From: Lachnospiraceae bacterium | GTDB lineage: Bacteria; Bacillota; Clostridia; Lachnospirales; Lachnospiraceae | Assembly (NCBI GenBank): GCA_902363675.1 | Contig: CABJAV010000008.1 | Coordinates: 1 to 64,000 of the forward strand | DNA length: 64,000 nt | Reading direction: 5' to 3' | Shown: piece by piece, positions 49,763 to 58,654 of the stretch | Layout: each line of letters begins with the position of its first letter | Position numbering within the stretch: the stretch's first letter is position 1 | Translations under genes and position numbers: made by a program | The notes under the pieces: generated by a model | Seen by the model: the letters and a program-made list of their open reading frames with translations, nothing else | Told to the model about the DNA's origin: nothing | Database searches by the model: none

Positions 49763-51491
49763 AGAGCCGCGCCTGCGCTTTACTGATGAGGAACGGTCTG
49801 ATCCTGCACTGGAAAAGCCGATCCGTAAAGCGGAGAAAGCTGCGGCCAGAGCAGATAAGGCGCAGGCCAATATCCCAAAGAAAAAGGTCAGGCAGACGGT
49901 CATTGACCCGGATACCGGAAAAAAGACCTCGAAGCTGACCTTTGAGGACAAGAAAAAGCCACCTTCCAAAGTTTCTCAAGGAGTCAGGGAAGCTCCCGTC
50001 CATCTGGTTGCGGGCAAGCTCCACAAAGAGATCCGGGAAACAGAGCAGGACAATGTGGGCGTGGAAAGCGCCCACAAGTCCGAGGAAGCGGTGGAGACCG
50101 GCGCTTATCTGGTGCGGGAGGGCTATCGCAGCCACAAGCTGAAGCCGTACCGCAAAGCAGCCCAGGCAGAGCGTCAACTGGAAAAGGCAAATGTAAATGT
50201 TCTGTACCAGAAATCTTTGCAGGAAAATCCCCAGTTTGCCAGCAACCCTCTTTCCCGCTGGCAGCAAAAGCAGGCCATCAAAAGGCAGTATGCCGCCGCC
50301 AAACACGCCGGTCAGACTGCCGGAAATACCGCACAGGCTGCGTCCAAAACCGGAAAAGCCGCAAGGACGGTGAAAGAAAAGGCACAGCAGGCAGGGGCAT
50401 TCGTCATGCGCCACAAGAAGGGTTTCCTGATGGCAGGGGTTTTGTTCCTCATTACCTGTATGCTGATGAATACCATGTCCTCCTGCTCCATGATGGCGCA
50501 GAGCATCGGTTCCGTTCTCTCCGGCACCACCTATCCGTCGGATGACCCGGAAATGCTGGCGGTGGAGGCAGATTATGCAGCCAGAGAAGCCCAGTTGCAG
50601 GAGGAAATCGACAACATAGAAAGCAGCCACCCAGGGTATGACGAGTATCGCTATGACCTTGGTATGATCGGTCATGACCCTCATGAGCTGGCAGCATTTC
50701 TGTCTGCCGTCTTGCAAGGTTACACCCGGCAGAGCGCTCAGGCAGAGCTGGCGCGTGTGTTTGCAGCACAGTATCAGCTGACGCTTACTGAGGAAGTGGA
50801 GATTCGCTACCGCACGGAGACCTCCACCGACCCGGAGACCGGCGAGACCACCTCAGAAGAAGTCCCCTATGAGTATTACATTTTGAATGTGAAACTCACC
50901 AGCAAGCCCATTTCCGCTGTGGCGTCGGAGTTACTGACCCCGGAGCAGATGGAAATGTATCAGGTTTACCGGCAGACCATGGGCAATAAGCCGCTGTTGT
51001 TTGGCGGCGGTTCCCCTGATACCAGTGGCTCGGAAGATCTGTCCGGTGTGCAGTTCATTAACGGTACCCGCCCCGGAAATCCGCAGTTGGTGGAGCTGGC
51101 CAAGCGTCAGGTCGGCAATGTGGGCGGCTATCCTTATTGGAGCTGGTATGGCTTTGACAGCCGCGTGGAGTGGTGCGCCTGCTTTGTATCCTGGTGTTAT
51201 AACCAGGCTGGAAAAAGTGAGCCGCGCTTTGCAGGCTGTGAGTGGCAGGGCGTTCCGTGGTTCCAGTCTCATGGACAATGGGGTGCAAGAGGCTATAACA
51301 ATCTGGCTCCCGGAGATGCAATTTTCTTTGATTGGGATTTGGATGGGACAGCAGACCATGTGGGTATCGTGATCGGTACGGATGGCAGCCGTGTTTATAC
51401 CGTGGAGGGAAATTCCGGCGATGCCTGCAAGATCAAAAGTTATGACCTGAATTATCAAAGTATTAAGGGCTACGGCCTGATGAACTGGTAA
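49755..51491 (+). CDS. Membrane-anchored CHAP-domain wall hydrolase of the mating channel
   Basis: This 578-aa protein starts with TTG at 49755. Residues 1-220 are charged and rich in alanine and lysine. One membrane helix is at about 222-240 (FLMAGVLFLITCMLMN). A domain at about 255-400 precedes the CHAP domain (about 435-578) with catalytic cysteine in WCACFVSWCYN and histidine in ADHVGIVIG. It should cut peptidoglycan locally for channel assembly, like CwlT or VirB1. Only the peptidase part is seen, no lysozyme-like domain. Confidence 0.85.
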   Translation: MNKEPRLRFTDEERSDPALEKPIRKAEKAAARADKAQANIPKKKVRQTVIDPDTGKKTSKLTFEDKKKPPSKVSQGVREAPVHLVAGKLHKEIRETEQDNVGVESAHKSEEAVETGAYLVREGYRSHKLKPYRKAAQAERQLEKANVNVLYQKSLQENPQFASNPLSRWQQKQAIKRQYAAAKHAGQTAGNTAQAASKTGKAARTVKEKAQQAGAFVMRHKKGFLMAGVLFLITCMLMNTMSSCSMMAQSIGSVLSGTTYPSDDPEMLAVEADYAAREAQLQEEIDNIESSHPGYDEYRYDLGMIGHDPHELAAFLSAVLQGYTRQSAQAELARVFAAQYQLTLTEEVEIRYRTETSTDPETGETTSEEVPYEYYILNVKLTSKPISAVASELLTPEQMEMYQVYRQTMGNKPLLFGGGSPDTSGSEDLSGVQFINGTRPGNPQLVELAKRQVGNVGGYPYWSWYGFDSRVEWCACFVSWCYNQAGKSEPRFAGCEWQGVPWFQSHGQWGARGYNNLAPGDAIFFDWDLDGTADHVGIVIGTDGSRVYTVEGNSGDACKIKSYDLNYQSIKGYGLMNW

Positions 51492-51519
51492 CAGACTTTG
51501 TGGAAAGGAGTGAACGGTT

Positions 51520-51777
51520 ATGGCAAAAAACAAAATTGAACGTATCGACCAGGAAATTGAGAAAACCCGTGAGAAGATTGCGGAATATCAGGAAAAGCTC
51601 AAGACCTTGGAAGCACAGAAAACGGAGGCAGAGAATCTGGAAATCGTTCAGATGGTTCGTGCGTTACGCATGACTCCAGCACAGCTGAACGCTATGCTTT
51701 CCGGTGGAATGAACCACGGCAGAGATACAGCACTGTCGGAATCAAATAATCAGGAGGTTACCGCTTATGAAGAATAA
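51520..51777 (+). CDS. DUF4315 family protein
   Basis: This 85-aa protein begins with a coiled coil (KIERIDQEIEKTREKIAEYQ) and continues with EIVQMVRALRMTPAQLNAML, matching DUF4315. Usual in Tn1549-type ICEs between the hydrolase and the DUF4366 protein, with which it overlaps by 11 bases. Function unknown. Confidence 0.82.
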   Translation: MAKNKIERIDQEIEKTREKIAEYQEKLKTLEAQKTEAENLEIVQMVRALRMTPAQLNAMLSGGMNHGRDTALSESNNQEVTAYEE

Positions 51778-52531
51778 AAGAATTTGCAAAACACTTTCCG
51801 TCCTTTGCCTGACAATGGTTGTGGCATTTGGCTTTACGATCCCTGCTTTCGCACAGGGGTCAGAACAGGCTCCGGCGGCACCGGCAGAGGATTCTACCAA
51901 TGACAGCAATGTGATTGTGGAAGAAACAGAACCGGCACCGGCACTTACACCGGAGGGGAATGCGGCATTGGTGGATGATTTTGGAGGCAATAAGCAGCTT
52001 ATTACTGTTACGACCAAAGCTGGAAATTACTTTTACATCCTGATTGATAGGGCGAATGAGGACAAGGAGACTGCTGTTCATTTTCTGAATCAGGTGGACG
52101 ATGCAGACCTTGCGGCGCTGATGGAAGATGGAAAACCCAAAGAGGAGATGCCTGCGGTATGCAGCTGTTCAACAAAATGTGAAGCAGGGGCAGTCAATAC
52201 GGCCTGCCCGGTCTGCGCAACTGATAAGAGTAAATGTACGGGCAAAGCACCGGAACCTCCGGCAGAAACATCGGAGCCGGAAAAAGAGAAGCCTGCCGGA
52301 TTGAACCCGGCTGCGCTGGTCCTTTTGCTGGCTCTGCTTGGTGGCGGTGGCGTATTTGCCTACTTGAAGCTCGTTAAGAACAAGCCTAAGACCAAGGGCA
52401 ATGACAGTCTGGACGATTATGATTATGGAGAGGAAGATTCCGAGGAATGGGAAACCGAGGATGAGGAGTCGGAAGAACCGGATGCTGACGGGGGCAGCAC
52501 AGAAGAAGATGATGAGGACAGTGTGAAATGA
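51767..52531 (+). CDS. DUF4366 exported membrane protein
   Basis: This 254-aa protein has a signal peptide (residues 1-28, ending AFA) and an extracellular part with DFGGNKQLITVTTKAGNYFY, typical of DUF4366. A cysteine cluster CSCSTKCEAG...CPVCATDKSKC follows, then a membrane helix at about 182-204, and a strongly acidic cytoplasmic tail. It is a likely surface component of the mating system. The start overlaps DUF4315. Confidence 0.85.
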   Translation: MKNKRICKTLSVLCLTMVVAFGFTIPAFAQGSEQAPAAPAEDSTNDSNVIVEETEPAPALTPEGNAALVDDFGGNKQLITVTTKAGNYFYILIDRANEDKETAVHFLNQVDDADLAALMEDGKPKEEMPAVCSCSTKCEAGAVNTACPVCATDKSKCTGKAPEPPAETSEPEKEKPAGLNPAALVLLLALLGGGGVFAYLKLVKNKPKTKGNDSLDDYDYGEEDSEEWETEDEESEEPDADGGSTEEDDEDSVK

Positions 52532-52731
52532 CCCGTTTCACAGACAGTCCCTATGAACGCATGATGACACGCAGGCCGGAGGGCGGGAAGGAAACTTCCC
52601 GTCCTCCTTCTTTGCCCCACAGCCACCCCTGCTATGGTTGCGGGAATTATGGAAGACCCTGCGTAGGTATCTGTCACCGGGAAATGTCCCGATGGCTCAA
52701 AGAGAGGAGGAACCATCATGGCTCAACATAA
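52528..52731 (+). CDS. Small Cys-rich protein before topB
   Basis: This 67-aa protein overlaps DUF4366 by four bases and topB by 14. The middle holds CYGCGNYGRPCVGICHREMS, four cysteines and a histidine that may bind zinc. No family is named. Overlaps on both sides support it as a real gene. Confidence 0.7.
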   Translation: MTRFTDSPYERMMTRRPEGGKETSRPPSLPHSHPCYGCGNYGRPCVGICHREMSRWLKERRNHHGST

Positions 52732-54826
52732 ATTGGTAATTGCCGAAAAACCATCAGTTGCCCAGAGTTTGGCGGCGGTGATCGGCGCAACCGTCCGTAA
52801 GGACGGGTATCTGGAGGGCAACGGTTGGCGTGTCAGCTGGTGCGTGGGCCACCTGGCCGGTCTTGCGGATGCAGACAGCTATGACCCAAAGTATGCCAAG
52901 TGGCGATATGATGATCTGCCTATCCTGCCGGAACATTGGCAGATGGTGGTGGGAAAAGATAAGAAAAAGCAGTTTGATATTCTCAAAAAGCTGATGAATG
53001 CCCCGGATGTTTCGGAGGTGGTAAATGCCTGCGATGCCGGACGCGAGGGCGAGTTGATCTTCCGTAGCGTCTATGAGCTGGCAGGTTGCAAGAAGCCGAT
53101 GAAAAGGCTCTGGATTTCTTCGATGGAGGACTCTGCCATAAGGGAAGGCTTTGCAAACCTGCGCCCCGGTGCGGATTATGACGGACTTCGGGATGCTGCC
53201 CTCTGCCGTGCCAAGGCCGACTGGCTGGTGGGGATCAATGCGACAAGGCTTTTTTCCGTGCTGTATCACCGAACCCTCAACATCGGGCGCGTGATGTCCC
53301 CGACGCTGGCGCTTATTGTTCAGCGAGAAGTTGAGATCGACACCTTTCAGTCGATTCCCTTTTATACCGTGGCGCTGGAGCTACTCGGTCTTACCGTATC
53401 CGGGGAGCGCATGGCGGATAAGGTTGCTGCTGAGCAGCTGAAAGAAGCCTGTCAGGGTGCAGCTGTCACAATCAAAAAGGTGGAGTGCAAGGAAAAGTCC
53501 GAAAAGCCGCCTGCCCTCTATGACCTGACTACTCTGCAAAGAGATGCCAACCGCCTGCTTGGATTTACAGCCCAGCAGACCCTGGACTATCTGCAAAGCC
53601 TGTATGAAAAGAAGCTATGCACCTATCCCCGTACTGACAGCCGCTATCTGACTGGCGATATGGCAGACAGCCTGCCGGTGTTGGTGAATCTGGTTGCCAA
53701 TGCTATGCCGTTTCGCAAAGGAATCGCTATTACCTGTGATCCGCAGACGGTAATCAACGATAAGAAAGTAACCGACCACCACGCAGTAATCCCTACCAGA
53801 AATCTCAAGGATGCAGACCTTTCTGCCCTTCCTGCGGGAGAAAAAGCGGTGCTGGAGCTGATGGCCCTGCGTCTGATGTGCGCCGTAGCCCAGCCCCATA
53901 TCTATTCGGAAACCGTTGTGATTGCAGCGTGTGCCGGTGGGGAGTTTACCACAAAAGGAAAAACGGTGAAGCACCCCGGATGGAAAGCACTGGAGGACGC
54001 TTATCGTGCCAAAATGAAGGATACAGAGCCGAAAAAAGAGGGCGTAGAGAAAGCCCTGCCGGAGCTGACCGAAGGACAGACCCTTTCGGTTTCTGCGGCA
54101 ATCGTCAAAGAAGGCAAAAGCAGTCCGCCTCAGCACTTTACGGAGGACACCCTATTGTCCGCGATGGAGACTGCCGGAAAAGAGGATATGCCGGAGGATG
54201 CCGAGCGAAAAGGTCTGGGTACACCGGCCACCCGTGCCGGTATTTTGGAAAAGCTGGTATCTGCCGGTTTTCTGGAACGAAAAAAGAGCAGGAAAACGGT
54301 GCAGCTTCTCCCTTCCCACGATGCAGTTTCCCTTATCACAGTGCTGCCGGAACAACTGCAATCGCCGCTTCTGACTGCCGCGTGGGAGTACCGCCTGGGA
54401 GAGATCGAGCGCGGGCAGCTTGCCCCGGAGGAATTTCTGGCCGGGATCAGCACCATGCTGAAAGATCTGGTGGGGACTTATCAGATCATCAAGGGAACTG
54501 AGTACCTGTTCACTCCGCCCCGTGAGGTGGTGGGCAAATGCCCTCGCTGCGGCGGTGAAGTTGCAGAACTGCAAAAAGGCTTCTTCTGTCAGAATGATTC
54601 TTGCAAATTTGCAATCTGGAAAAACAACAAATGGTGGGCTGCCAAGAAAAAAGAGCCGACCAAAGCTGTGGTGTCTGCGCTGCTGAACGATGGCCGTGTC
54701 CGTGTGACGGGGTTATATTCGGAGAAAACCGGCAAGACCTACGATGCCACTGTGGTTTTGGAGGACGATGGACAGTATGCCAATTTCAAGCTGGAATTTG
54801 ATCAGCGGAAAGGAGGCAGCCGATGA
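52718..54826 (+). CDS. topB: DNA topoisomerase III of the ICE
   Basis: This 702-aa type IA topoisomerase has an N-terminal Toprim domain (LVIAEKPSVAQSLAAVIGAT, then NACDAGREGELIF), the active-site tyrosine in TYPRTDSRYL (near residue 307) and a C-terminal zinc finger (CPRCGGEVAELQKGFFCQND). ICE-encoded TopB proteins are thought to help replication or strand transfer. It overlaps the genes on both sides. Confidence 0.93.
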   Translation: MAQHKLVIAEKPSVAQSLAAVIGATVRKDGYLEGNGWRVSWCVGHLAGLADADSYDPKYAKWRYDDLPILPEHWQMVVGKDKKKQFDILKKLMNAPDVSEVVNACDAGREGELIFRSVYELAGCKKPMKRLWISSMEDSAIREGFANLRPGADYDGLRDAALCRAKADWLVGINATRLFSVLYHRTLNIGRVMSPTLALIVQREVEIDTFQSIPFYTVALELLGLTVSGERMADKVAAEQLKEACQGAAVTIKKVECKEKSEKPPALYDLTTLQRDANRLLGFTAQQTLDYLQSLYEKKLCTYPRTDSRYLTGDMADSLPVLVNLVANAMPFRKGIAITCDPQTVINDKKVTDHHAVIPTRNLKDADLSALPAGEKAVLELMALRLMCAVAQPHIYSETVVIAACAGGEFTTKGKTVKHPGWKALEDAYRAKMKDTEPKKEGVEKALPELTEGQTLSVSAAIVKEGKSSPPQHFTEDTLLSAMETAGKEDMPEDAERKGLGTPATRAGILEKLVSAGFLERKKSRKTVQLLPSHDAVSLITVLPEQLQSPLLTAAWEYRLGEIERGQLAPEEFLAGISTMLKDLVGTYQIIKGTEYLFTPPREVVGKCPRCGGEVAELQKGFFCQNDSCKFAIWKNNKWWAAKKKEPTKAVVSALLNDGRVRVTGLYSEKTGKTYDATVVLEDDGQYANFKLEFDQRKGGSR

Positions 54827-55101
54827 AGCTCTCTTTAGTGGAACGGGAAACCATTCTCCTCTATAACCAGGCAGAACCAATGGCTGAGGTCTACACTCAT
54901 GATCCTTGTCTGATGGAGAAGCTGGAACTGCTGGCAAAAAAGCACCCCGACCAGATCACCCGAAAGGACGCCCATAACTTTACCGTCCCCAAGCGGTGTG
55001 TATCAGTCCGGGAGCCATACAGCGCCGAGCGTCGCAAAGCTGCCAGTGAGCGTGCGAAAGCCGCCGGATACCAGCCCCCTGTGAAAAAGTCCGGTAGTTA
55101 A
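54823..55101 (+). CDS. Small conserved ICE protein after topB
   Basis: This 92-aa basic protein (ERETILLYNQAEPMAEVYTH, then KYPDQITRKDA-like middle, then VPKRCVSVREPYSAERRKAA) overlaps topB by four bases and ends seven bases before the CHC2/LtrC gene. No recognised domain; the basic C-terminus suggests nucleic-acid binding. Confidence 0.72.
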   Translation: MKLSLVERETILLYNQAEPMAEVYTHDPCLMEKLELLAKKHPDQITRKDAHNFTVPKRCVSVREPYSAERRKAASERAKAAGYQPPVKKSGS

Positions 55102-55107
55102 AGGCAC

Positions 55108-58100
55108 ATGGCAGAGAATGTATTTGAAGCGGTCAAGCAGTCGGTCAGCACCAGAGAAGCGGCAGAGTTTTACGGGATAAAAGTCAGTCGAACTGGTATG
55201 GCCTGCTGTCCTTTTCACGATGATAAGAACCCCAGCATGAAGGTAGACCAGCGGTTCCACTGCTTTGGCTGCGGTGAAGATGGGGGTGTGATCGACTTTA
55301 CCGCAAAGCTCTTTGACCTCTCCCCAAAAGAAGCGGCGGAGAAACTGGCACAGGACTTTGGCCTGATCTATGACAGTCAGGCCCCGCCCCGCAGGAGATA
55401 TGTCCGGCAAAAAAACGAGGCACAGAAGTTTCGGGAGGATCGACAGCGCTGTTATCGTGTACTGTCCGATTACTACTATCTGTTGAAAAAATGGGAAGCC
55501 GACTGTTCTCCCAGGACACCGGAGGAAGAACCGCACCCCCGCTTTGTGGAAGCAATCCAGAAGAAAACCTATGTAGAGTACCTGCTGGACCTTTTTCTTT
55601 ATGAAAGTGAAGAAGAACAAAAGGCATGGATTGCAGAACACACAGCAGAAATCACACACTTGGAAAGGAGATTGAAAATCATGGCTGAGAATAAACCTAC
55701 CAATCGAGAACGGCTAAGGGAAATCACAGATGGCATCGAGCAGGGTATCAAAGAACTGTTTGAAAGCGAAAAGTATATGCGCTATCTGTCCGTCATGTCC
55801 CGCTTCCACCGCTATTCGGTAAACAACACCATGCTCATCTATATGCAGAAGCCGGACGCCACATTGGTAGCCGGATACAATAAGTGGAAAGACCAGTTTG
55901 AGCGTCATGTAAAAAAGGGCGAGCATGGCATTACCATCATTGCCCCAACACCGTATAAGAAGAAAATCGAGGAGCAGAAGCTGGACCCAGATACCAAGGC
56001 TCCGATTCTGGATAAAGACGGAAAGATCGTCACAGAGGAAAAAGAAATTGAGATTCCCATGTTCCGCCCGGTCAAGGTCTTTGATGTGAGCCAGACCGAC
56101 GGGAAACCTTTGCCGGAGCTTGCTTCCTCCCTTTCCGGCAATGTGCCAAATTATGAGGCATTCATGGAGGCCCTGCGCCGCAGCGCACCGGTGCCGATTA
56201 CTTTTGAAGCAATGGCCGCTGATACGGACGGCTATTTTTCTGCTGATCATCAGAAAATTGCCATTCGTCAGGGCATGAGTGAGGTTCAGACGGTTTCAGC
56301 CACAGTACACGAGATTGCCCACAGCAAGCTCCATGACCCTAAAAAATATGAAATGCTACCGTCATGGAAGGTTGTGCAGGAGAGTGAAGGTGGAACCAAA
56401 CATGATTTCAAGTTGGATTTTGCCACAGAAAAAGAAGCCGAACAGTTTGCTTCTGATATGGATTGGCGTTATGTGGACGAAAATCAGTTTGAATGGCGTC
56501 TTGCAGTTGAGGAAGATGCAACCGCAGAAAAACAGGCAATCAAAAACCGCCACACGGAGGAAGTGGAGGCTGAAAGCATCTCCTATGCGGTCTGCAAGTA
56601 TTTTGGCATCGAGACCGGAGAAAACAGCTTCGGCTATATTGCAAGCTGGAGCCAGGGCAAAGAGCTGAAAGAGCTGAGAGCCAGTTTGGAGACCATCAAC
56701 AAAACCTCCGGCACTTTGATCTCCGACATTGAGCGCCACTATAAGGAAATCTGCAAAGAGCGCGGAATCGACCCTCATGCAAAGGCAGAGCCGGAAACCG
56801 CCCCGATAGAGCAGCCAACCAGCAATCTGACTTACTATGTAGCAGAGTGCATGGAATTTCCAAACCTCGGAGAATACCACGATAACCTGTCTTTGGAGGA
56901 AGCTGTCCGCATTTATCAGGAGATTCCAGCAGAGCGAATGAACGGGATCAAGGGCATTGGTTTTGAACTGAAAGACGGAAGCGACTATGAAGGACCTTTT
57001 CCGATTTTGACCGGCCAGACCATTGACCTGGACACCATCCAGGCAATCGACTATTACCGTGATAATCCTCTGGTGCAAAAAGCGGTAAAGGAATTGGCTG
57101 CGGCAATGCCAGAAATGGAAGTGCTGGGGGCGGACGCCAACCAGCAGGAGACTTTGTTTCTGATTGACGATGCCACCTATCTTCATATCCAGTCCTGTGA
57201 CAGCGGCTGGGACTATACCCTTTACGATGCCGCGTCCATGAAAGAGCTGGATGGTGGTCAGCTGGATATGCCGGAGATTTCCTGCATGAAGGCAGTTCTC
57301 CAGATTTGTGATGATAACGATCTGGACAGCACTTCGCTCAGACGCGCTCCCTTGTCTATGGTTGAGACCTTGCAGGAAGCTGCTTATGAGCAGATGCAGG
57401 CAGAGGCAAGTCAGATGACCGCTTCTGCCCAGCTGCCGGAAGCGCAGGAGCAGGCACTGGATGAATATCCCATGCCGGATGAGCAGGTATCCACACCGGA
57501 TATGCAGGAATACGGATACTCTTATGATGGGATGCTCCCTGTTACCAGAGAACGGGCGCTGGAACTGGATGCCGCCGGTTTGACCGTCTATGTGCTGCAT
57601 GAGGACAATACGGAGAGCATGGTGTTTGACCCGCAGGAAATCATGGATCATGGCGGTCTTTTCGGTGTGGACCATGAGGAATGGGAGAAAAGCCCCCAGT
57701 TCCACGAAAAGGTCATGGAGCGTCAGGAACATCAGCAGGAACGCGAACAGGCATTTCTATCCCAGAACAGAGATTGCTTTGCTATCTATCAGGTGAGCCG
57801 TGACGATCCGCAGAATGTGCGCTTTATGAATCTTGATTGGTTAAAGTCCCATGACATTTCCATAGACCGCAGCAATTATGACCTCATTTACACAGCTCCG
57901 CTGAGGGAGTCTGGCACGGTACCGGAGCAGCTGGAAAAACTATATGAGCAGTTTAATCTGCAAAAGCCGGCGGATTTTCACAGTCCTTCTATGAGTGTCA
58001 GTGACATCGTTGCGATCAAGCAGGACGGTAAGGTATCCTGTCATTACTGTGACAGTGTTGGTTTTACCCAGATCCCCGGATTCCTGCCGGAAAATCCGCT

Positions 58101-58359
58101 GAAAAATGCGGAGATGGCCGTGGAGGACGATTACGGCATGATCGACGGTATCATCAACAATGGCGCAAAAGAGCCTACGGTGGCAGAGCTGGAACAGCAG
58201 GCCCGCAACGGTCAGCCCATTTCCCTCATGGATTTGGCTGCCGCTGCCCATCGGGAGGAACGGGAAAAGAAAAAGTCCGTCATGGAGCAGCTGAAAAGCC
58301 AGCCCAAGGCAGAACACAAAAAGATAGCGCCAAAAAAGAGTGCGGAAAGGGAGATTTGA
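55108..58359 (+). CDS. Fused CHC2 primase-like / LtrC-ArdC-like / YodL / DUF4316 polyprotein
   Basis: This 1083-aa protein has several parts. Residues 1-85 are a CHC2 zinc finger (CPFHDDKNPSMKVDQRFHCF). From residue 192 (MAENKPTNRERLREITDGIE) an LtrC/ArdC-like part starts, with HEIAHSKLHD, an HExxH zinc-protease-like motif, near residue 402. The region around 570-700 and that around 810-1000 are YodL-like. The end (MIDGIINNGAKEPTVAELEQ) matches DUF4316. The ATG at 55681, with AAAGGAGA upstream, could produce the LtrC part alone; in related elements the two are often separate genes. Probably anti-restriction and replication roles during transfer. Confidence 0.82.
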   Translation: MAENVFEAVKQSVSTREAAEFYGIKVSRTGMACCPFHDDKNPSMKVDQRFHCFGCGEDGGVIDFTAKLFDLSPKEAAEKLAQDFGLIYDSQAPPRRRYVRQKNEAQKFREDRQRCYRVLSDYYYLLKKWEADCSPRTPEEEPHPRFVEAIQKKTYVEYLLDLFLYESEEEQKAWIAEHTAEITHLERRLKIMAENKPTNRERLREITDGIEQGIKELFESEKYMRYLSVMSRFHRYSVNNTMLIYMQKPDATLVAGYNKWKDQFERHVKKGEHGITIIAPTPYKKKIEEQKLDPDTKAPILDKDGKIVTEEKEIEIPMFRPVKVFDVSQTDGKPLPELASSLSGNVPNYEAFMEALRRSAPVPITFEAMAADTDGYFSADHQKIAIRQGMSEVQTVSATVHEIAHSKLHDPKKYEMLPSWKVVQESEGGTKHDFKLDFATEKEAEQFASDMDWRYVDENQFEWRLAVEEDATAEKQAIKNRHTEEVEAESISYAVCKYFGIETGENSFGYIASWSQGKELKELRASLETINKTSGTLISDIERHYKEICKERGIDPHAKAEPETAPIEQPTSNLTYYVAECMEFPNLGEYHDNLSLEEAVRIYQEIPAERMNGIKGIGFELKDGSDYEGPFPILTGQTIDLDTIQAIDYYRDNPLVQKAVKELAAAMPEMEVLGADANQQETLFLIDDATYLHIQSCDSGWDYTLYDAASMKELDGGQLDMPEISCMKAVLQICDDNDLDSTSLRRAPLSMVETLQEAAYEQMQAEASQMTASAQLPEAQEQALDEYPMPDEQVSTPDMQEYGYSYDGMLPVTRERALELDAAGLTVYVLHEDNTESMVFDPQEIMDHGGLFGVDHEEWEKSPQFHEKVMERQEHQQEREQAFLSQNRDCFAIYQVSRDDPQNVRFMNLDWLKSHDISIDRSNYDLIYTAPLRESGTVPEQLEKLYEQFNLQKPADFHSPSMSVSDIVAIKQDGKVSCHYCDSVGFTQIPGFLPENPLKNAEMAVEDDYGMIDGIINNGAKEPTVAELEQQARNGQPISLMDLAAAAHREEREKKKSVMEQLKSQPKAEHKKIAPKKSAEREI

Positions 58360-58360
58360 T

Positions 58361-58576
58361 ATGGGAAACTTTACTTTTGAGGAAATGAACCTGATGTGCA
58401 TTTACAATACCGGCAGCCGCACCGGACTGATCGACAGCCTGCGTGAGATGCGCGGCGAGCTGGCCCCGGAGGAAACCGAGCTGCGGGAGTTGACAGACAG
58501 CGCACTGGGCAAGCTCCAGGCCATGAGTGATGCCGAGTTTGCCGAGCTGGAGTTGTATCCGGATTTTGACCAGTAA
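58361..58576 (+). CDS. TTRAP-type transposon-transfer assisting protein
   Basis: This 71-aa protein (NFTFEEMNLMCIYNTGSRTG, then GKLQAMSDAEFAELEL) matches the TTRAP family, common between the LtrC and helicase genes of Tn1549-type ICEs. The ATG at 58361 is one base after the previous stop. The precise function is unknown. Confidence 0.85.
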   Translation: MGNFTFEEMNLMCIYNTGSRTGLIDSLREMRGELAPEETELRELTDSALGKLQAMSDAEFAELELYPDFDQ

Positions 58577-58654
58577 ACACCATAATCGCAGGGATGGGGT
58601 GGCAATATGCCACCCCACCTTTTTACCCCAAAACTGAAAGGAGGACAGAACACT

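Noticed and set aside
56362..57732. 456-codon minus-strand ORF opposite the LtrC-type gene
   Set aside because: Antisense shadow; no start signal and no recognisable domain.
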